Assembly (NCBI RefSeq): GCF_006716485.1
Contig: NZ_VFPD01000001.1
Coordinates: 1,115,096 to 1,179,095, forward strand
Reading direction: 5' to 3'
Source of the DNA: Chryseobacterium aquifrigidense
GTDB lineage: Bacteria; Bacteroidota; Bacteroidia; Flavobacteriales; Weeksellaceae
Length of the DNA stretch: 64,000 nucleotides
Every line of letters starts with the position of its first letter. Within the stretch, counting starts at the first letter, position 1. The notes beneath the pieces were generated by a model. That model did no database searches, was not told the DNA's origin, and was given only the letters and a program-made list of their open reading frames with translations. The position numbers were made by a program, and so were the translations under genes. Below, one piece after another: positions 32,929 through 41,390 of the stretch.

Positions 32929-33946
32929 AGAAATAAGAAAGGAACTTCATGGAGCCTCTGTAATTTCTGATGAGGTAATGCAATATATTCATAAAGAAGG
33001 ACTGCTTAAAATCTGGGTTCCCAAAAAATATGGAGGACTCGGCTGTCGTTTTGAAGAAGGACTTAAAGCATTATTTGGCTGGGCTCAAACTGATGGAAGT
33101 TTTGGCTGGATGCTGACGCTTTGTGCAGGAGCTAATTATTTTTCCAGAAATATAAAGCCTGAGGTCGCCAAGTTATTATTCACCCATTCTGAAACCTGCT
33201 TTGGAGGAAGCGGAATGGTGGGTGGTACAGCAGAAAAACAAGATGATAACACTTATTTGGTCAATGGGTTATGGAATTTTGCTACAGGAGCACCTCATCT
33301 GACCCATTTTACCCTGAATGCCAGGATTACGGAAAACGGGAAACTCCTTACAGATAAAAATGGTAATGAGATCATCCGTTCATTTATTATTCCAAAAGAG
33401 CAGACTCAAATTATTTCCGACTGGAAATCTATGGGAATGAAAGCGAGCGGTACCTATTCATTTTCCATTGAAAATGTCATTGTAACTGAAAAGTACAGTT
33501 TTGTTTACGATTCCTTTTTCACGAATGATATTCTGGACAGTATTCCGTTTCGGGTTTTTGCAGATCTGACGCTCCTGGTCAATTATCTGGGAATAGCTTC
33601 TCATTTTATTGAAGAGGCAGAGGGTATTCGTCCTCAGATTAATTTTAAAAGTTTCGCAGAATCTGTTGAAAAGCATCTGGAAAAAGTTTTAACCATTGCC
33701 AGAGACGTTGAAAATATACTTGGTGATCACAAAGAAATTTCGGAGAATAAACAATGCGAGATTCATGAATATGGAGTAGAGCTGGTGAGAAAATTATCCC
33801 ATCAGATCCTTACTGTTTATACACAGCTGGGAATCCGGGCTACAGATACTCATTCCGAAGTATATCAGGTATTTTGTGACTATTTTACAGCGGCTATGCA
33901 TTCCAATTTCAGACCTTCCGCTCATGATTTGGACTTTCGTTTTTAA
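32915..33946 (+). CDS. Acyl-CoA-dehydrogenase-like flavoprotein in the thiamine operon
   Basis: A 343-residue protein of the acyl-CoA dehydrogenase superfamily. The N-terminal KEGLLKIWVPKKYGGLG and GWAQTDGSFGWML, the middle FGGSGMVGGTA and the FAD-contacting MGMKASGTYSFSIENV fit the flavin-binding beta domain. It resembles the HsaA/DszC two-component monooxygenase branch more than true acyl-CoA dehydrogenases, because it is shorter and has no clear acyl-CoA site. It overlaps pnuT by 14 bases, so it is under the same TPP riboswitch. The substrate is unknown. Confidence 0.78.
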   Translation: MLNTKEIRKELHGASVISDEVMQYIHKEGLLKIWVPKKYGGLGCRFEEGLKALFGWAQTDGSFGWMLTLCAGANYFSRNIKPEVAKLLFTHSETCFGGSGMVGGTAEKQDDNTYLVNGLWNFATGAPHLTHFTLNARITENGKLLTDKNGNEIIRSFIIPKEQTQIISDWKSMGMKASGTYSFSIENVIVTEKYSFVYDSFFTNDILDSIPFRVFADLTLLVNYLGIASHFIEEAEGIRPQINFKSFAESVEKHLEKVLTIARDVENILGDHKEISENKQCEIHEYGVELVRKLSHQILTVYTQLGIRATDTHSEVYQVFCDYFTAAMHSNFRPSAHDLDFRF

Positions 33947-34048
33947 GAATTAAAAGAGCCGGAATGTTCAGGACAGGAGTCATAACTGAAATAAAAATTT
34001 AAGAAAAAGATAACTGAAATAAGCCTGTTTTAGGATATTTTAACAATC

Positions 34049-34098
34049 GTTTTATGATTGGTGTCATAAAACAAGCCTTTTGTATTTCACTACATTTG
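34049..34098 (+). promoter_or_regulatory. Palindrome with downstream -7 element
   Basis: GTTTTATGA (34049-34057) and TCATAAAAC (34064-34072) form a perfect inverted repeat with a six-base spacer. A -7 element TACATTTG (34091-34098) follows 18 bases later, but no TTG is placed at -33. This arrangement suits activator-dependent transcription, with the palindrome as the activator site. The next reading frame starts at 34175. Confidence 0.5.
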
Positions 34099-34174
34099 GA
34101 ATAATAAAGCTAGCCATGAAATAAGCCGACATAAAAACTTGTTAAACTAAAAATTATAAAGATTACCAAAGATT

Positions 34175-34399
34175 ATGAAAGACTTATTTTCATTAAACGG
34201 AAAGAATAAGGATCATGTTATTATGCATTTAAAAGAGGGGATGTATTCATTGATTGAAAATGATAACTGGATTACGGTTACCATTAGAAAGTGGTTTCAT
34301 ACAATGGTTATATCTTATTTGATTTGCAATGACCTGGTTACTTTAACTATCGTAAGAACAAAATTCACTCCATTTTACGAAAAATATACAGTGTTGTAG
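34175..34399 (+). CDS. Hypothetical 74-residue protein
   Basis: A short frame with an ATG at 34175 after an A-rich leader, and a promoter-like sequence with a palindrome upstream. The sequence (MKDLFSLNGKNKDHVIMHLKEG at the start, split here) has mixed charge and one moderately hydrophobic stretch (TMVISYLICNDLVTLTIV). I recognise no family. It could be a real small gene or a chance frame. Downstream, 34400-34569 has no gene and only weak inverted repeats (ATTCCAT/ATGGAAT). Confidence 0.35.
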   Translation: MKDLFSLNGKNKDHVIMHLKEGMYSLIENDNWITVTIRKWFHTMVISYLICNDLVTLTIVRTKFTPFYEKYTVL

Positions 34400-34569
34400 G
34401 ATATATTTGCTATTCCATTGATGGCTGTATGGTTACTATATTTTTCTATGGAATATCATTATAAGATCTGAAGATTCTATCATAGGATGCTTGATTATGT
34501 TGTTCTTCTGAATCCAAAAGGAAATTCATTTTGTGTGGTGCAGCAAAATAAATGATCATTTAAGAACAA

Positions 34570-35106
34570 CTATTTTGCAGGCCATTCTTCACGAAGAACC
34601 GCATAGATAACATCGTCAACCCATTTATTTTTCCAGAAAAGACTTTTCACAAAGTGTCCTTCCTTTCTTAATCCGATTCTTTCCATCAGTTGGAGAGAAG
34701 CTGTGTTGTCAGGATCCACAGAAGCTGTAATTCTGTGTTTTTGCAAATCATTAAACAGAAAATTAATAATACCCTGTAAAGCCTCAGAAGCATATCCTTT
34801 ACCCTGAAAAGAGGAATTTAAGGTAATTCCCAGTTCTACCTGTACATTTTCATCTCCTATAAAATGAACTCCGATATCCCCGATAACCCCTTTTGTTTCT
34901 TTGTCCGTAATCAACAACTGATACCAGCTTTCAGGCTGATTGAATTCTTTAGTATTTCTTTGGATAAAACTTTCCACTTCTTCCAAGGTTTCAGGAATCC
35001 ATCCTTGAAATTGATTCGCTTCTGCATCGGAACGATAATCAAAAATATCCTGTTTATCATTCATAGTAATATCCCGTAGAATTAATCTTTCTGTATAAAG
35101 TTGCAT
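34570..35106 (-). CDS. RimJ/RimL-type GNAT acetyltransferase
   Basis: A 178-residue GNAT protein. It starts with the typical LYTERLILRDITMND strand-helix. The acetyl-CoA loop is in QGKGYASEALQGII, and ASVDPDNTASLQLMERIGLRKEG is the family signature of the RimJ/RimL branch, which acetylates N-terminal or small-molecule amines. It is a single gene, transcribed away from the tRNA gene. Substrate unknown. Confidence 0.88.
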   Translation of the reverse strand: MQLYTERLILRDITMNDKQDIFDYRSDAEANQFQGWIPETLEEVESFIQRNTKEFNQPESWYQLLITDKETKGVIGDIGVHFIGDENVQVELGITLNSSFQGKGYASEALQGIINFLFNDLQKHRITASVDPDNTASLQLMERIGLRKEGHFVKSLFWKNKWVDDVIYAVLREEWPAK

Positions 35107-35229
35107 GATTGTAATATAATTTCAGACAAAAATAGTATTAATTGGGAAGTTATTCCATAGAGAATAGTGGATTTTATGGTCTCTGAGCCTGTCTTCATTA
35201 ATTTTAATTCAATAAAAATTATAAAATAG

Positions 35230-35259
35230 TTGCAAATATCATTTAAATACTTACTTTTG
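35230..35259 (+). promoter_or_regulatory. Promoter of tRNA-Ala
   Basis: TTG (35230-35232), exactly 19 bases, and TACTTTTG (35252-35259) match the Bacteroidota consensus well. The tRNA begins 20 bases downstream at 35280. Confidence 0.7.
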
Positions 35260-35279
35260 TACCGCCTTACAATAACAAT

Positions 35280-35353
35280 GGGGGATTGGCGCAGTTGGCT
35301 AGCGCGTTTGACTGGCAGTCAAAAGGTCACGGGTTCGAATCCCGTATTCTCCA
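35280..35353 (+). tRNA. tRNA-Ala (anticodon GGC)
   Basis: The 74-base sequence folds into a cloverleaf. The acceptor stem is GGGGGAT with ATTCTCC and has the G3-U70 wobble pair that identifies alanine tRNAs. The D arm is GCGC-type. The anticodon stem is TTTGA/TCAAA with loop CTGGCAG, giving anticodon GGC. The T arm CGGGTTCGAATCCCG is intact. The 3' CCA is not encoded (A73 is followed by CTT), so it must be added enzymatically. Confidence 0.95.
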
Positions 35354-35398
35354 CTTGGTGCAATTGATAAAAGTTTCAAAATGCATTAAAAGATTGAT

Positions 35399-35436
35399 AA
35401 AACCTGCAAAAATTAAAGATTTTGCAGGTTTTTTAT
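35399..35436 (+). terminator. Intrinsic terminator after tRNA-Ala
   Basis: AAAACCTGCAAAA pairs with TTTTGCAGGTTTT across a short A/T-rich loop, ending in a T-run at 35430-35436. Confidence 0.75.
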
Positions 35437-35524
35437 TTTTCACCCTGTAAATTTTTTAAATAAACTCATTGAGTTTGTGGCAGAATCGCAGTGATTTTAT
35501 GTTTTTACAGCACATTATTTTTAG

Positions 35525-35943
35525 TTATAATTTCTCAATATAACCATCATAATTACTTTTTCTAAGAACTTCCTCAGGAGTAAGTCTATAAATATCCACT
35601 ATCAGTGACTTCTCTTTTTTAAAAAGAGTTCTGTTCCAACTCATTAAGCCCTTTTCATTATGAAACAGTTTCCCGTTATCATCTCCAAATATAGCTCCAT
35701 AGCAGCTGTCCCAAAGTTTTCTGTGAGGCAGATAAACTTTGCGGGTAATCATAGCTGAATCAAAATCTTTAGATCTGTGCGCAAGGATCTGAGATTTAAA
35801 GAGGTTATGGACGGTAATATTCTGAATTTTGATGCTATCCGCTATTTTCTCAATCTTTTATAATCAAAATCAGACGTGTCTCTTTTACGTCCGATGCAGC
35901 TAAAGAGCACTGTACCCAGCATCAGCAGAAATATTTTCTTCAT
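35525..35943 (-). pseudogene. Frameshifted lipoprotein gene of unknown function
   Basis: On the minus strand an ATG at 35943 opens MKKIFLLMLGTVLFSCIGRK, a clear lipoprotein signal with Cys16, but the frame hits a stop at about 35843 after 33 codons. The same protein continues in another frame down to the stop at 35525. Adding one A to the A4 run at 35856-35859 (T4 on the plus strand) restores a single 139-codon frame with no internal stop. This is either a homopolymer sequencing error or a true recent inactivation. The continuous product would be a small lipoprotein of unrecognised family. The downstream part alone could be mistaken for a 75-residue gene starting at 35752. Confidence 0.75.
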
Positions 35944-36084
35944 AAATAATGGAAGCTATTGGTCATTTATAATTTATGCCTAAGGGTCCCGTTTTTAGCC
36001 GTTTAGGTAAATATTTGTTCCCATCATTCACTGGAATATAAATATGCTTTTTTTATGTAAAAGTAAAATAAAACAACACCAAAA

Positions 36085-36122
36085 AGTATATTTATATACT
36101 TTAATATGTATATTTGTATACT
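36085..36122 (+). promoter_or_regulatory. Tandem operators overlapping the promoter of the carotenoid-cluster regulator
   Basis: Two near-identical 16-base palindromes, AGTATATTTATATACT (36085-36100) and TGTATATTTGTATACT (36107-36122), start exactly 22 bases apart, two turns of the helix. The second contains TATATTTG (36109-36116), a -7 element. The regulator ATG is 13 bases further at 36135. Cooperative dimer binding on one face of the helix would occlude the promoter. Confidence 0.7.
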
Positions 36123-36134
36123 AATTTGTTTGAT

Positions 36135-36791
36135 ATGAATTTTGATTTTATAAAAGCAATTGTAGAACTCGTTCAGCAGTTTACAGAACAAAATGAAGAT
36201 GGCATATTATATAGTAATGATCTTCAGGGGTTTAAAAAATGGATGAATGATTCTTTTAAAGAAGATTCTGAGTCAGAAAATCCGCTTTGGATCGGGAAGC
36301 AATCTGGAAGAAGTTCTGATAGTGTAATTAATACTTTATTGGTAAGAATAGGCCGGTATGCGAAAATGTATTCAAGATCGATAGGAAAGTCTTTTTTTTC
36401 AAGCCAGGATGATTTTATCTATCTAATCAGTCTGAAAACGATGGGAGGCATGACAAAAATGGAACTTATAAAACACAATGCAAGTGAAAAATCTTCAGGG
36501 GTGCTTATTATAAATCGTCTGATTCATAATCAATGGATAGAACAGACCGTTTCTTCGAAAGATAAGAGAACAAAACATATTCACATCACAGATAAAGGGC
36601 TTGCTGTACTGGAGGAGCATATGGACGAAATTCGAAAAGCGTCAAAGGTAGTGGCAGGAAACCTGACCCATGCTGAGCAGATGCTTCTGATAACCATACT
36701 CTCTAAACTGGATGAATTTCATTATTCTTTATATCGGATGAATTTTGAAGTGGGTGATCTGATAGAAGCTGCATATAAAAAATTGAACTGA
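36135..36791 (+). CDS. MarR-type regulator heading the carotenoid cluster
   Basis: A 218-residue protein. Its first 80 residues are an unusual extension. The MarR winged helix begins near residue 95: GMTKMELIKHNASEKSSGVLIINRLIHNQWI with the wing SSKDKRTKHIHITDKGLAVL. C-terminal helices complete the dimer domain. I chose the ATG at 36135 because the TTG frame upstream overlaps the operator. Crt clusters in Corynebacterium are repressed by a MarR protein (CrtR) that senses geranylgeranyl diphosphate. A similar role here is inference. The crtI ATG is 47 bases after its stop. Confidence 0.8.
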   Translation: MNFDFIKAIVELVQQFTEQNEDGILYSNDLQGFKKWMNDSFKEDSESENPLWIGKQSGRSSDSVINTLLVRIGRYAKMYSRSIGKSFFSSQDDFIYLISLKTMGGMTKMELIKHNASEKSSGVLIINRLIHNQWIEQTVSSKDKRTKHIHITDKGLAVLEEHMDEIRKASKVVAGNLTHAEQMLLITILSKLDEFHYSLYRMNFEVGDLIEAAYKKLN

Positions 36792-36838
36792 ACAGCAGTA
36801 AAAGAATCTGCTAAATTATTACATAAATAATATAATAA

Positions 36839-38329
36839 ATGAATACTGGAAACCTAAGAAAGAGAATTGCGGTAATAGGCGCTGGATTTTCAGGGCTGTC
36901 TGCTGCAGCTTATGCCGCAAAATCAGGAAATGAAGTACATGTATTTGAAAAGCATGATCGTCCTGGCGGCCGTGCCAGGCAATTTGTGACGGATGAAGGA
37001 TATGTTTTTGATATGGGACCCAGTTGGTACTGGATGCCTGATATCATTGAAGACTTTTTTGCTGATTTCGATTGTAAAACATCCGATTTTTTCAGTCTGG
37101 TTTCTTTAGACCCCCAGTTTGAGATGGTTTTTTCAAAAGAAAAAGTTTCAGTTCCTGAGAACAATGAAGAGATCCGTAAGCTGTTTGAAAATATTGAACC
37201 CGGAGCAGCCAGACAGTATGATAAATTTATGAAGTCTGCTCAATTCAAATATGAAGTGGGAATGAAAGAGTTTGTAACAAAACCTTGTTATAGCTGGTTT
37301 GAATTTGCTTCTTTGAAAATAGCAGGTAGTACACTGAAGCTTGATCTTTTAAGCAATTTCAGAACTTATGTTTCAGGTTATTTTACAGATCCGAAACTTA
37401 AATCGCTGATGGAGTTCCCCGTGATATTTCTTGGAGCTTCACCAAAACAAATTCCAGCCCTTTACAGCCTGATGAATTACGGCGGATATGTGTTGGGAAC
37501 AAAGTACCCGATGGGAGGTTTTTACCAGCTCGTTCTTGCGATGAAAAAAGTAGCAGAAAAACAGGGCGTACATTTTCATTTTAATCATGATGTACAGAAA
37601 ATCAATATCGAAAAAGGAAAGGCAGCTTCCCTAACAATAGATGGTGAAAATTATGAATTTGATGCCATAATTGCTTCCTCAGACTATCATCATACGGAAA
37701 CATTAATACCTAAATCACTGAGAAACTATGATAAAGCATACTGGGAAACCCGGACATTTGCGCCTTCATGCCTCATTTATTATCTGGGCATCAAAGGAAA
37801 AATTCCTCACTTAAAACACCATACCCTGTTTTTTGAAAATGAGCTCGACAATCATATAGATTGTATTTATAAAAATAAAAAATGGCCTTCTAAGCCGCTT
37901 TTTTATGTATGCTGCCCTTCAAAAACAGATCCTGATGTAGCCCCGGAAGGTTGTGAGAATCTTTTTTTGCTATTACCGCTGGCCCCCGGGATATATGATG
38001 ATGAGCAGGTAAGAGAAAAATATCTAACGGAAATGCTGGAAAGAATTGAAAAACATACCGGTGAAACCGATATTATTTCCCGAATTGACTATAAAAAAAG
38101 CTATTGTGTGAGTGACTTTATTTCCGATTATAATGCCTATCAGGGTAATGCTTACGGCTTATCCAATACATTGTCACAGACAGCAGTATTAAAACCCAAA
38201 ATAAGAAATAAAAAAATCACGAATCTTTTTTATACAGGACAGTTAACGGTTCCCGGTCCCGGTGTTCCTCCGTCTGTAATTTCAGGAAAAATTGTAGCAG
38301 CTGAAGTCAGTAAATTAAAAATAAAATAA
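36839..38329 (+). CDS. crtI: Phytoene desaturase
   Basis: A 496-residue FAD-dependent desaturase. The dinucleotide motif IAVIGAGFSGLSAAAYAA (residues 10-27) and HVFEKHDRPGGRARQF bind FAD. The C-terminal NLFYTGQLTVPGPGVPPSVISGKIV is the CrtI family signature. It converts phytoene to lycopene in several steps. The next gene, crtB, starts two bases after its stop, so translation is coupled. It belongs to the CrtI type and not to squalene or plant-type desaturases. Confidence 0.93.
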   Translation: MNTGNLRKRIAVIGAGFSGLSAAAYAAKSGNEVHVFEKHDRPGGRARQFVTDEGYVFDMGPSWYWMPDIIEDFFADFDCKTSDFFSLVSLDPQFEMVFSKEKVSVPENNEEIRKLFENIEPGAARQYDKFMKSAQFKYEVGMKEFVTKPCYSWFEFASLKIAGSTLKLDLLSNFRTYVSGYFTDPKLKSLMEFPVIFLGASPKQIPALYSLMNYGGYVLGTKYPMGGFYQLVLAMKKVAEKQGVHFHFNHDVQKINIEKGKAASLTIDGENYEFDAIIASSDYHHTETLIPKSLRNYDKAYWETRTFAPSCLIYYLGIKGKIPHLKHHTLFFENELDNHIDCIYKNKKWPSKPLFYVCCPSKTDPDVAPEGCENLFLLLPLAPGIYDDEQVREKYLTEMLERIEKHTGETDIISRIDYKKSYCVSDFISDYNAYQGNAYGLSNTLSQTAVLKPKIRNKKITNLFYTGQLTVPGPGVPPSVISGKIVAAEVSKLKIK

Positions 38330-38330
38330 T

Positions 38331-39167
38331 ATGAAAAAATTGTTTGATGAATTGTCTTACGAAGTGAGTAAGTACACGACTCAAAAATACAGCACCAGTT
38401 TTTCATTGGGAATACTGGCATTGAAGCCTTCCATCAGACCTGCTGTTTATGCTGTTTATGGGTATGTGCGCCTTGCCGATGAAATTGTTGATAGTTTTCA
38501 TGGTTATGATAAAGAGAAGCTTCTGAAGAGACTAAAAGCGGAAACCTATGAAGCGCTGGAAGATGGCATATCCCTCAATCCTATTTTAAATTCATTTCAG
38601 GAAGCCGTCCGTCAATATGACATTGATGTACGGTTAATTGATCAGTTTTTACACAGTATGGAAATGGATCTTCATACAATTGATTATAATTCGGAGCTCT
38701 ATAAGGAGTATATATACGGATCGGCAGAAGTGGTAGGTCTGATTTGTCTGCAGATATTTACAGAAGGCAATAAGCAGCAATATGAGAAACTGAAGCCTTT
38801 TGCAATGAAGCTGGGATCAGCTTTTCAGAAAGTTAATTTTTTAAGGGATCTGAAAGATGATTATCAGATTTTAGGAAGAACCTATTTTCCATCCTTAAAT
38901 ATGTCTGTTTTTGATAATACAGTAAAAATCAGGATTGAAAAAGAAATTGACGAAGAATTTAAAGAAGCATTACAGGGGATTAAAAAACTGCCGGCTTCTT
39001 CTATTTTCGGAGTATATCTGGCCTATAGATACTACCTGTCTTTGTTTGAAAAAATAAAGAAAACAAGTTCCCAGAATATCCTGCAGCAAAGGATCAGAAT
39101 TGCCAATTCACAAAAGCTATTGGTTGCTTTCAAAAGCTATATCCGCTATAAATCTGCTTATTTCTGA
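38331..39167 (+). CDS. crtB: Phytoene synthase
   Basis: A 278-residue enzyme of the squalene/phytoene synthase family. The two Asp-rich motifs are present: RLADEIVD (Asp50-Asp54) and NFLRDLKDDYQ (Asp173-Asp177). The start motif SFSLGILALKPSIRPAVYAVYGYVR is typical. It joins two geranylgeranyl diphosphates into phytoene. No crtE (geranylgeranyl diphosphate synthase) lies in the cluster, so the precursor must come from elsewhere. Confidence 0.93.
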   Translation: MKKLFDELSYEVSKYTTQKYSTSFSLGILALKPSIRPAVYAVYGYVRLADEIVDSFHGYDKEKLLKRLKAETYEALEDGISLNPILNSFQEAVRQYDIDVRLIDQFLHSMEMDLHTIDYNSELYKEYIYGSAEVVGLICLQIFTEGNKQQYEKLKPFAMKLGSAFQKVNFLRDLKDDYQILGRTYFPSLNMSVFDNTVKIRIEKEIDEEFKEALQGIKKLPASSIFGVYLAYRYYLSLFEKIKKTSSQNILQQRIRIANSQKLLVAFKSYIRYKSAYF

Positions 39168-39224
39168 TATCAGCGTATGGGTGAATGATTTTTTGGGACA
39201 TTAATAATCAATAACAAATAAATA

Positions 39225-39686
39225 ATGTACAGATTATATAGAGAACAGCAGTTGAATTGCACTATTGAAACGGCATGGGAGTTTTTTTCATCCCCTCATA
39301 ATTTATCACAGATAACCCCTCAAAGTATGAATTTTGTGGTTCTTTCCGAGAGTAGTGATGCGATATCCGAAGGAATGGAGATAGATTATACAGTCTCTCC
39401 TGTATTGGGAATTCCAATGAAATGGAAAACTGTTATAAGCCAGGTGGAAGACTATAAAAGCTTTACTGACTTTCAAAAAGAAGGTCCGTACAAACACTGG
39501 AATCATTTTCATGAATTTATTCCTAATGACCATGGAGTACTCATGAAAGATACGGTAGACTATGAACTTCCAATGGGGTTTTTAGGTAAAATAGCCCACC
39601 AGTTATTTGTAAAAGAAAAGCTCAAAAACATTTTCGATTTCAGATATAGGGTTTTACATCAGCGTTTTAACAATAAACATCATTAA
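39225..39686 (+). CDS. SRPBCC/START-like protein of the carotenoid cluster
   Basis: A 153-residue protein of the SRPBCC fold. LYREQQLNCTIETAWEFFSSPHNLSQITP at the start and FHEFIPNDHGVLMKDTVDYELPMGFLGKIAHQLFVKEKL at the end are typical of coenzyme-Q-binding or START-like proteins in crt clusters. It may bind a hydrophobic carotenoid or precursor. It lies 57 bases after crtB and two bases before crtZ. No activity can be assigned. Confidence 0.82.
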   Translation: MYRLYREQQLNCTIETAWEFFSSPHNLSQITPQSMNFVVLSESSDAISEGMEIDYTVSPVLGIPMKWKTVISQVEDYKSFTDFQKEGPYKHWNHFHEFIPNDHGVLMKDTVDYELPMGFLGKIAHQLFVKEKLKNIFDFRYRVLHQRFNNKHH

Positions 39687-39687
39687 A

Positions 39688-40140
39688 ATGAATATTCTGA
39701 TCGTGCTGGCAGTATTTATTTCCATGGAAGGAGCAACATGGCTTATCCACCGGTATATTATGCATGGCTTTTTATGGAGCCTGCACCGGGATCATCATGA
39801 TCATAGCCATAACGGGAAGCTTGAAAGAAATGATTGGTTCTTTTTCATTTTTGCAAGCCCGGCTATTGCCTTATTATACCTGGGAGTGAAAGAGGATTTC
39901 AGTTACTGGTTTTTTATCGGACTGGGTATTAGTCTTTACGGAATGGCCTATTTCTTTGTACATGATATTTTTATTCATCAGCGAGCGAAGATTTTCACCA
40001 AAACAAACAATCCGTATTTCCTTGCCATCAGACGCGCTCATAAGCAGCATCACAAACATGTGGGAAAAGAAGATGGAGAATGTTTCGGTTTTCTGTGGGT
40101 TCCTGTTAAATATTTTAAAATGTATATCAATAAAAAATGA
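39688..40140 (+). CDS. crtZ: Beta-carotene hydroxylase (CrtZ type)
   Basis: A 150-residue membrane di-iron hydroxylase. The His motifs are IHRYIMHGFLWSLHRDHHDHSH (His21, 26, 33, 36, 37, 39; quoted in part), FVHDIFIHQR and AHKQHHKH. Four hydrophobic segments are present. It adds hydroxyl groups at C3 of the beta-rings, so the cluster should lead to zeaxanthin. The last four bases overlap the cyclase ATG. Confidence 0.9.
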   Translation: MNILIVLAVFISMEGATWLIHRYIMHGFLWSLHRDHHDHSHNGKLERNDWFFFIFASPAIALLYLGVKEDFSYWFFIGLGISLYGMAYFFVHDIFIHQRAKIFTKTNNPYFLAIRRAHKQHHKHVGKEDGECFGFLWVPVKYFKMYINKK

Positions 40141-40826
40141 TGCCTTATACTTACATACTGATTAACTTTTTCACTATCATTATTTGCTTCGTGGCTTCTT
40201 TTGATAGGAGGATACATTTTAATAAGCTTTTTGAGAAATTTCTCCTGTCATCCACCATTGTGGCCATTCCTTTTATTGCCTGGGATATATGGTTCACGGC
40301 AAAAGGGGTATGGTGGTTTGATCTTAACTACACTTTAGGATTTAAAATAGCAGGACTTCCCATTGAGGAATGGCTGTTTTTTTACTGTATTCCTTTCGCC
40401 TGTGTATTTACTTACTATTGCCTGGAAAAGTTTTTTTCGCTGGCATGGGCTACGGCTTTAAATAATCTTATTGTATTTACAGCTTTTATTGTTCTTGGTG
40501 TTGTGGGGCTTCTGTATTATGAGAGAATATATACTTTGCTTATTGTGACCGTAACGATTACCACGCTTTTTTATCTGCATTTCATTGCCCAAAAAGAATG
40601 GATAGGTAAAGCCAGTTTTGTATATCTGGTATTGATGCCCGGCTTTTTTGCAGTGAACGGAATCCTGACAGGATCTTTCATTCCTTCCCCTGTGGTTAAC
40701 TATAATCCTGGTGACTTTTTAGGGGTGAGAATGGGAACCATTCCTGTTGAAGATGCCGTGTACGGATACAGCCAGTTTTTACTCAATATTTATGTCTTTA
40801 AAAAAATAACTAAAAATGAAAAATAG
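40137..40826 (+). CDS. Fused lycopene beta-cyclase (CrtYcd type)
   Basis: A 229-residue protein with about seven hydrophobic helices. It carries two copies of the lycopene cyclase domain signature: GLPIEEWLFF (Pro75-Glu78) and TIPVEDAVYG (Pro203-Asp206). This is the heterodimeric-type cyclase with both subunits in one chain. It closes the ends of lycopene to form beta-carotene. It overlaps crtZ by four bases and the lipocalin gene by 11 bases, so the genes are translationally linked. Confidence 0.9.
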   Translation: MMPYTYILINFFTIIICFVASFDRRIHFNKLFEKFLLSSTIVAIPFIAWDIWFTAKGVWWFDLNYTLGFKIAGLPIEEWLFFYCIPFACVFTYYCLEKFFSLAWATALNNLIVFTAFIVLGVVGLLYYERIYTLLIVTVTITTLFYLHFIAQKEWIGKASFVYLVLMPGFFAVNGILTGSFIPSPVVNYNPGDFLGVRMGTIPVEDAVYGYSQFLLNIYVFKKITKNEK

Positions 40827-41364
40827 AATAATTATTACTGTATTACTAAGCTTTTTGTTGTTAAATAGTATAACTTCCTGTTCCTCTATGCCTGAAAAGG
40901 CCCAGCCTGTCGGACAGTTTGATGTCAATAAATATTTAGGCACCTGGTATGAAATAGCAAGATTTGATTATCGTTTTGAAAAAGATCTTGATAATGCCAT
41001 TGCTCAGTACAGCCTTAATGCAGACGGAAGTGTAAAGGTACTCAACAGCGGATATAATGTAATAAAGAATAAATGGGTTTCAGCAAATGGTACTGCTAAA
41101 TTTAGGGGAGACAAAAACGTTGCAGCTCTGAAGGTGAGCTTTTTCGGACCTTTTTATGCCGGATATAATGTAATTGTGCTGGAAGAATACAAATATGCAC
41201 TGGTTGCAGGAAAAAACCTGGACTATCTGTGGATTCTTTCCCGTGAGAAAACCATCCCGGATCATATAAAACAGAATTTCATCTCCAAAGCGCAGGAAAT
41301 AGGTTATGATACATCAAAACTTATCTGGGTAAAACAAGATAAAAAAAGTCCGTTTGACAAATAA
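40816..41364 (+). CDS. Bacterial lipocalin (Blc-like) lipoprotein
   Basis: A 182-residue protein with a lipobox ending at Cys22 (LLNSITSC). The lipocalin signature GTWYEIARFDYRFEKDLDNA and the C-terminal YLWILSREKTI are clear. Blc-type lipocalins sit in the outer membrane and bind lipids or lysophospholipids. The start overlaps the cyclase gene by 11 bases, so it belongs to the crt operon. Carotenoid binding or membrane-lipid handling is possible but inferred. Confidence 0.9.
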   Translation: MKNRIIITVLLSFLLLNSITSCSSMPEKAQPVGQFDVNKYLGTWYEIARFDYRFEKDLDNAIAQYSLNADGSVKVLNSGYNVIKNKWVSANGTAKFRGDKNVAALKVSFFGPFYAGYNVIVLEEYKYALVAGKNLDYLWILSREKTIPDHIKQNFISKAQEIGYDTSKLIWVKQDKKSPFDK

Positions 41365-41390
41365 ATTATAGTAACGTAAAATCAGAAAAA

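Noticed and set aside
35280..35353. Reading the tRNA as tRNA-Cys (GCA)
   Set aside because: Only the TTTGA/TCAAA stem gives a seven-base loop, whose anticodon is GGC, and G3-U70 marks alanine.
36114..36134. TTG start of the MarR-type regulator
   Set aside because: It lies within the second operator and -7 element, so it cannot be in the transcript.
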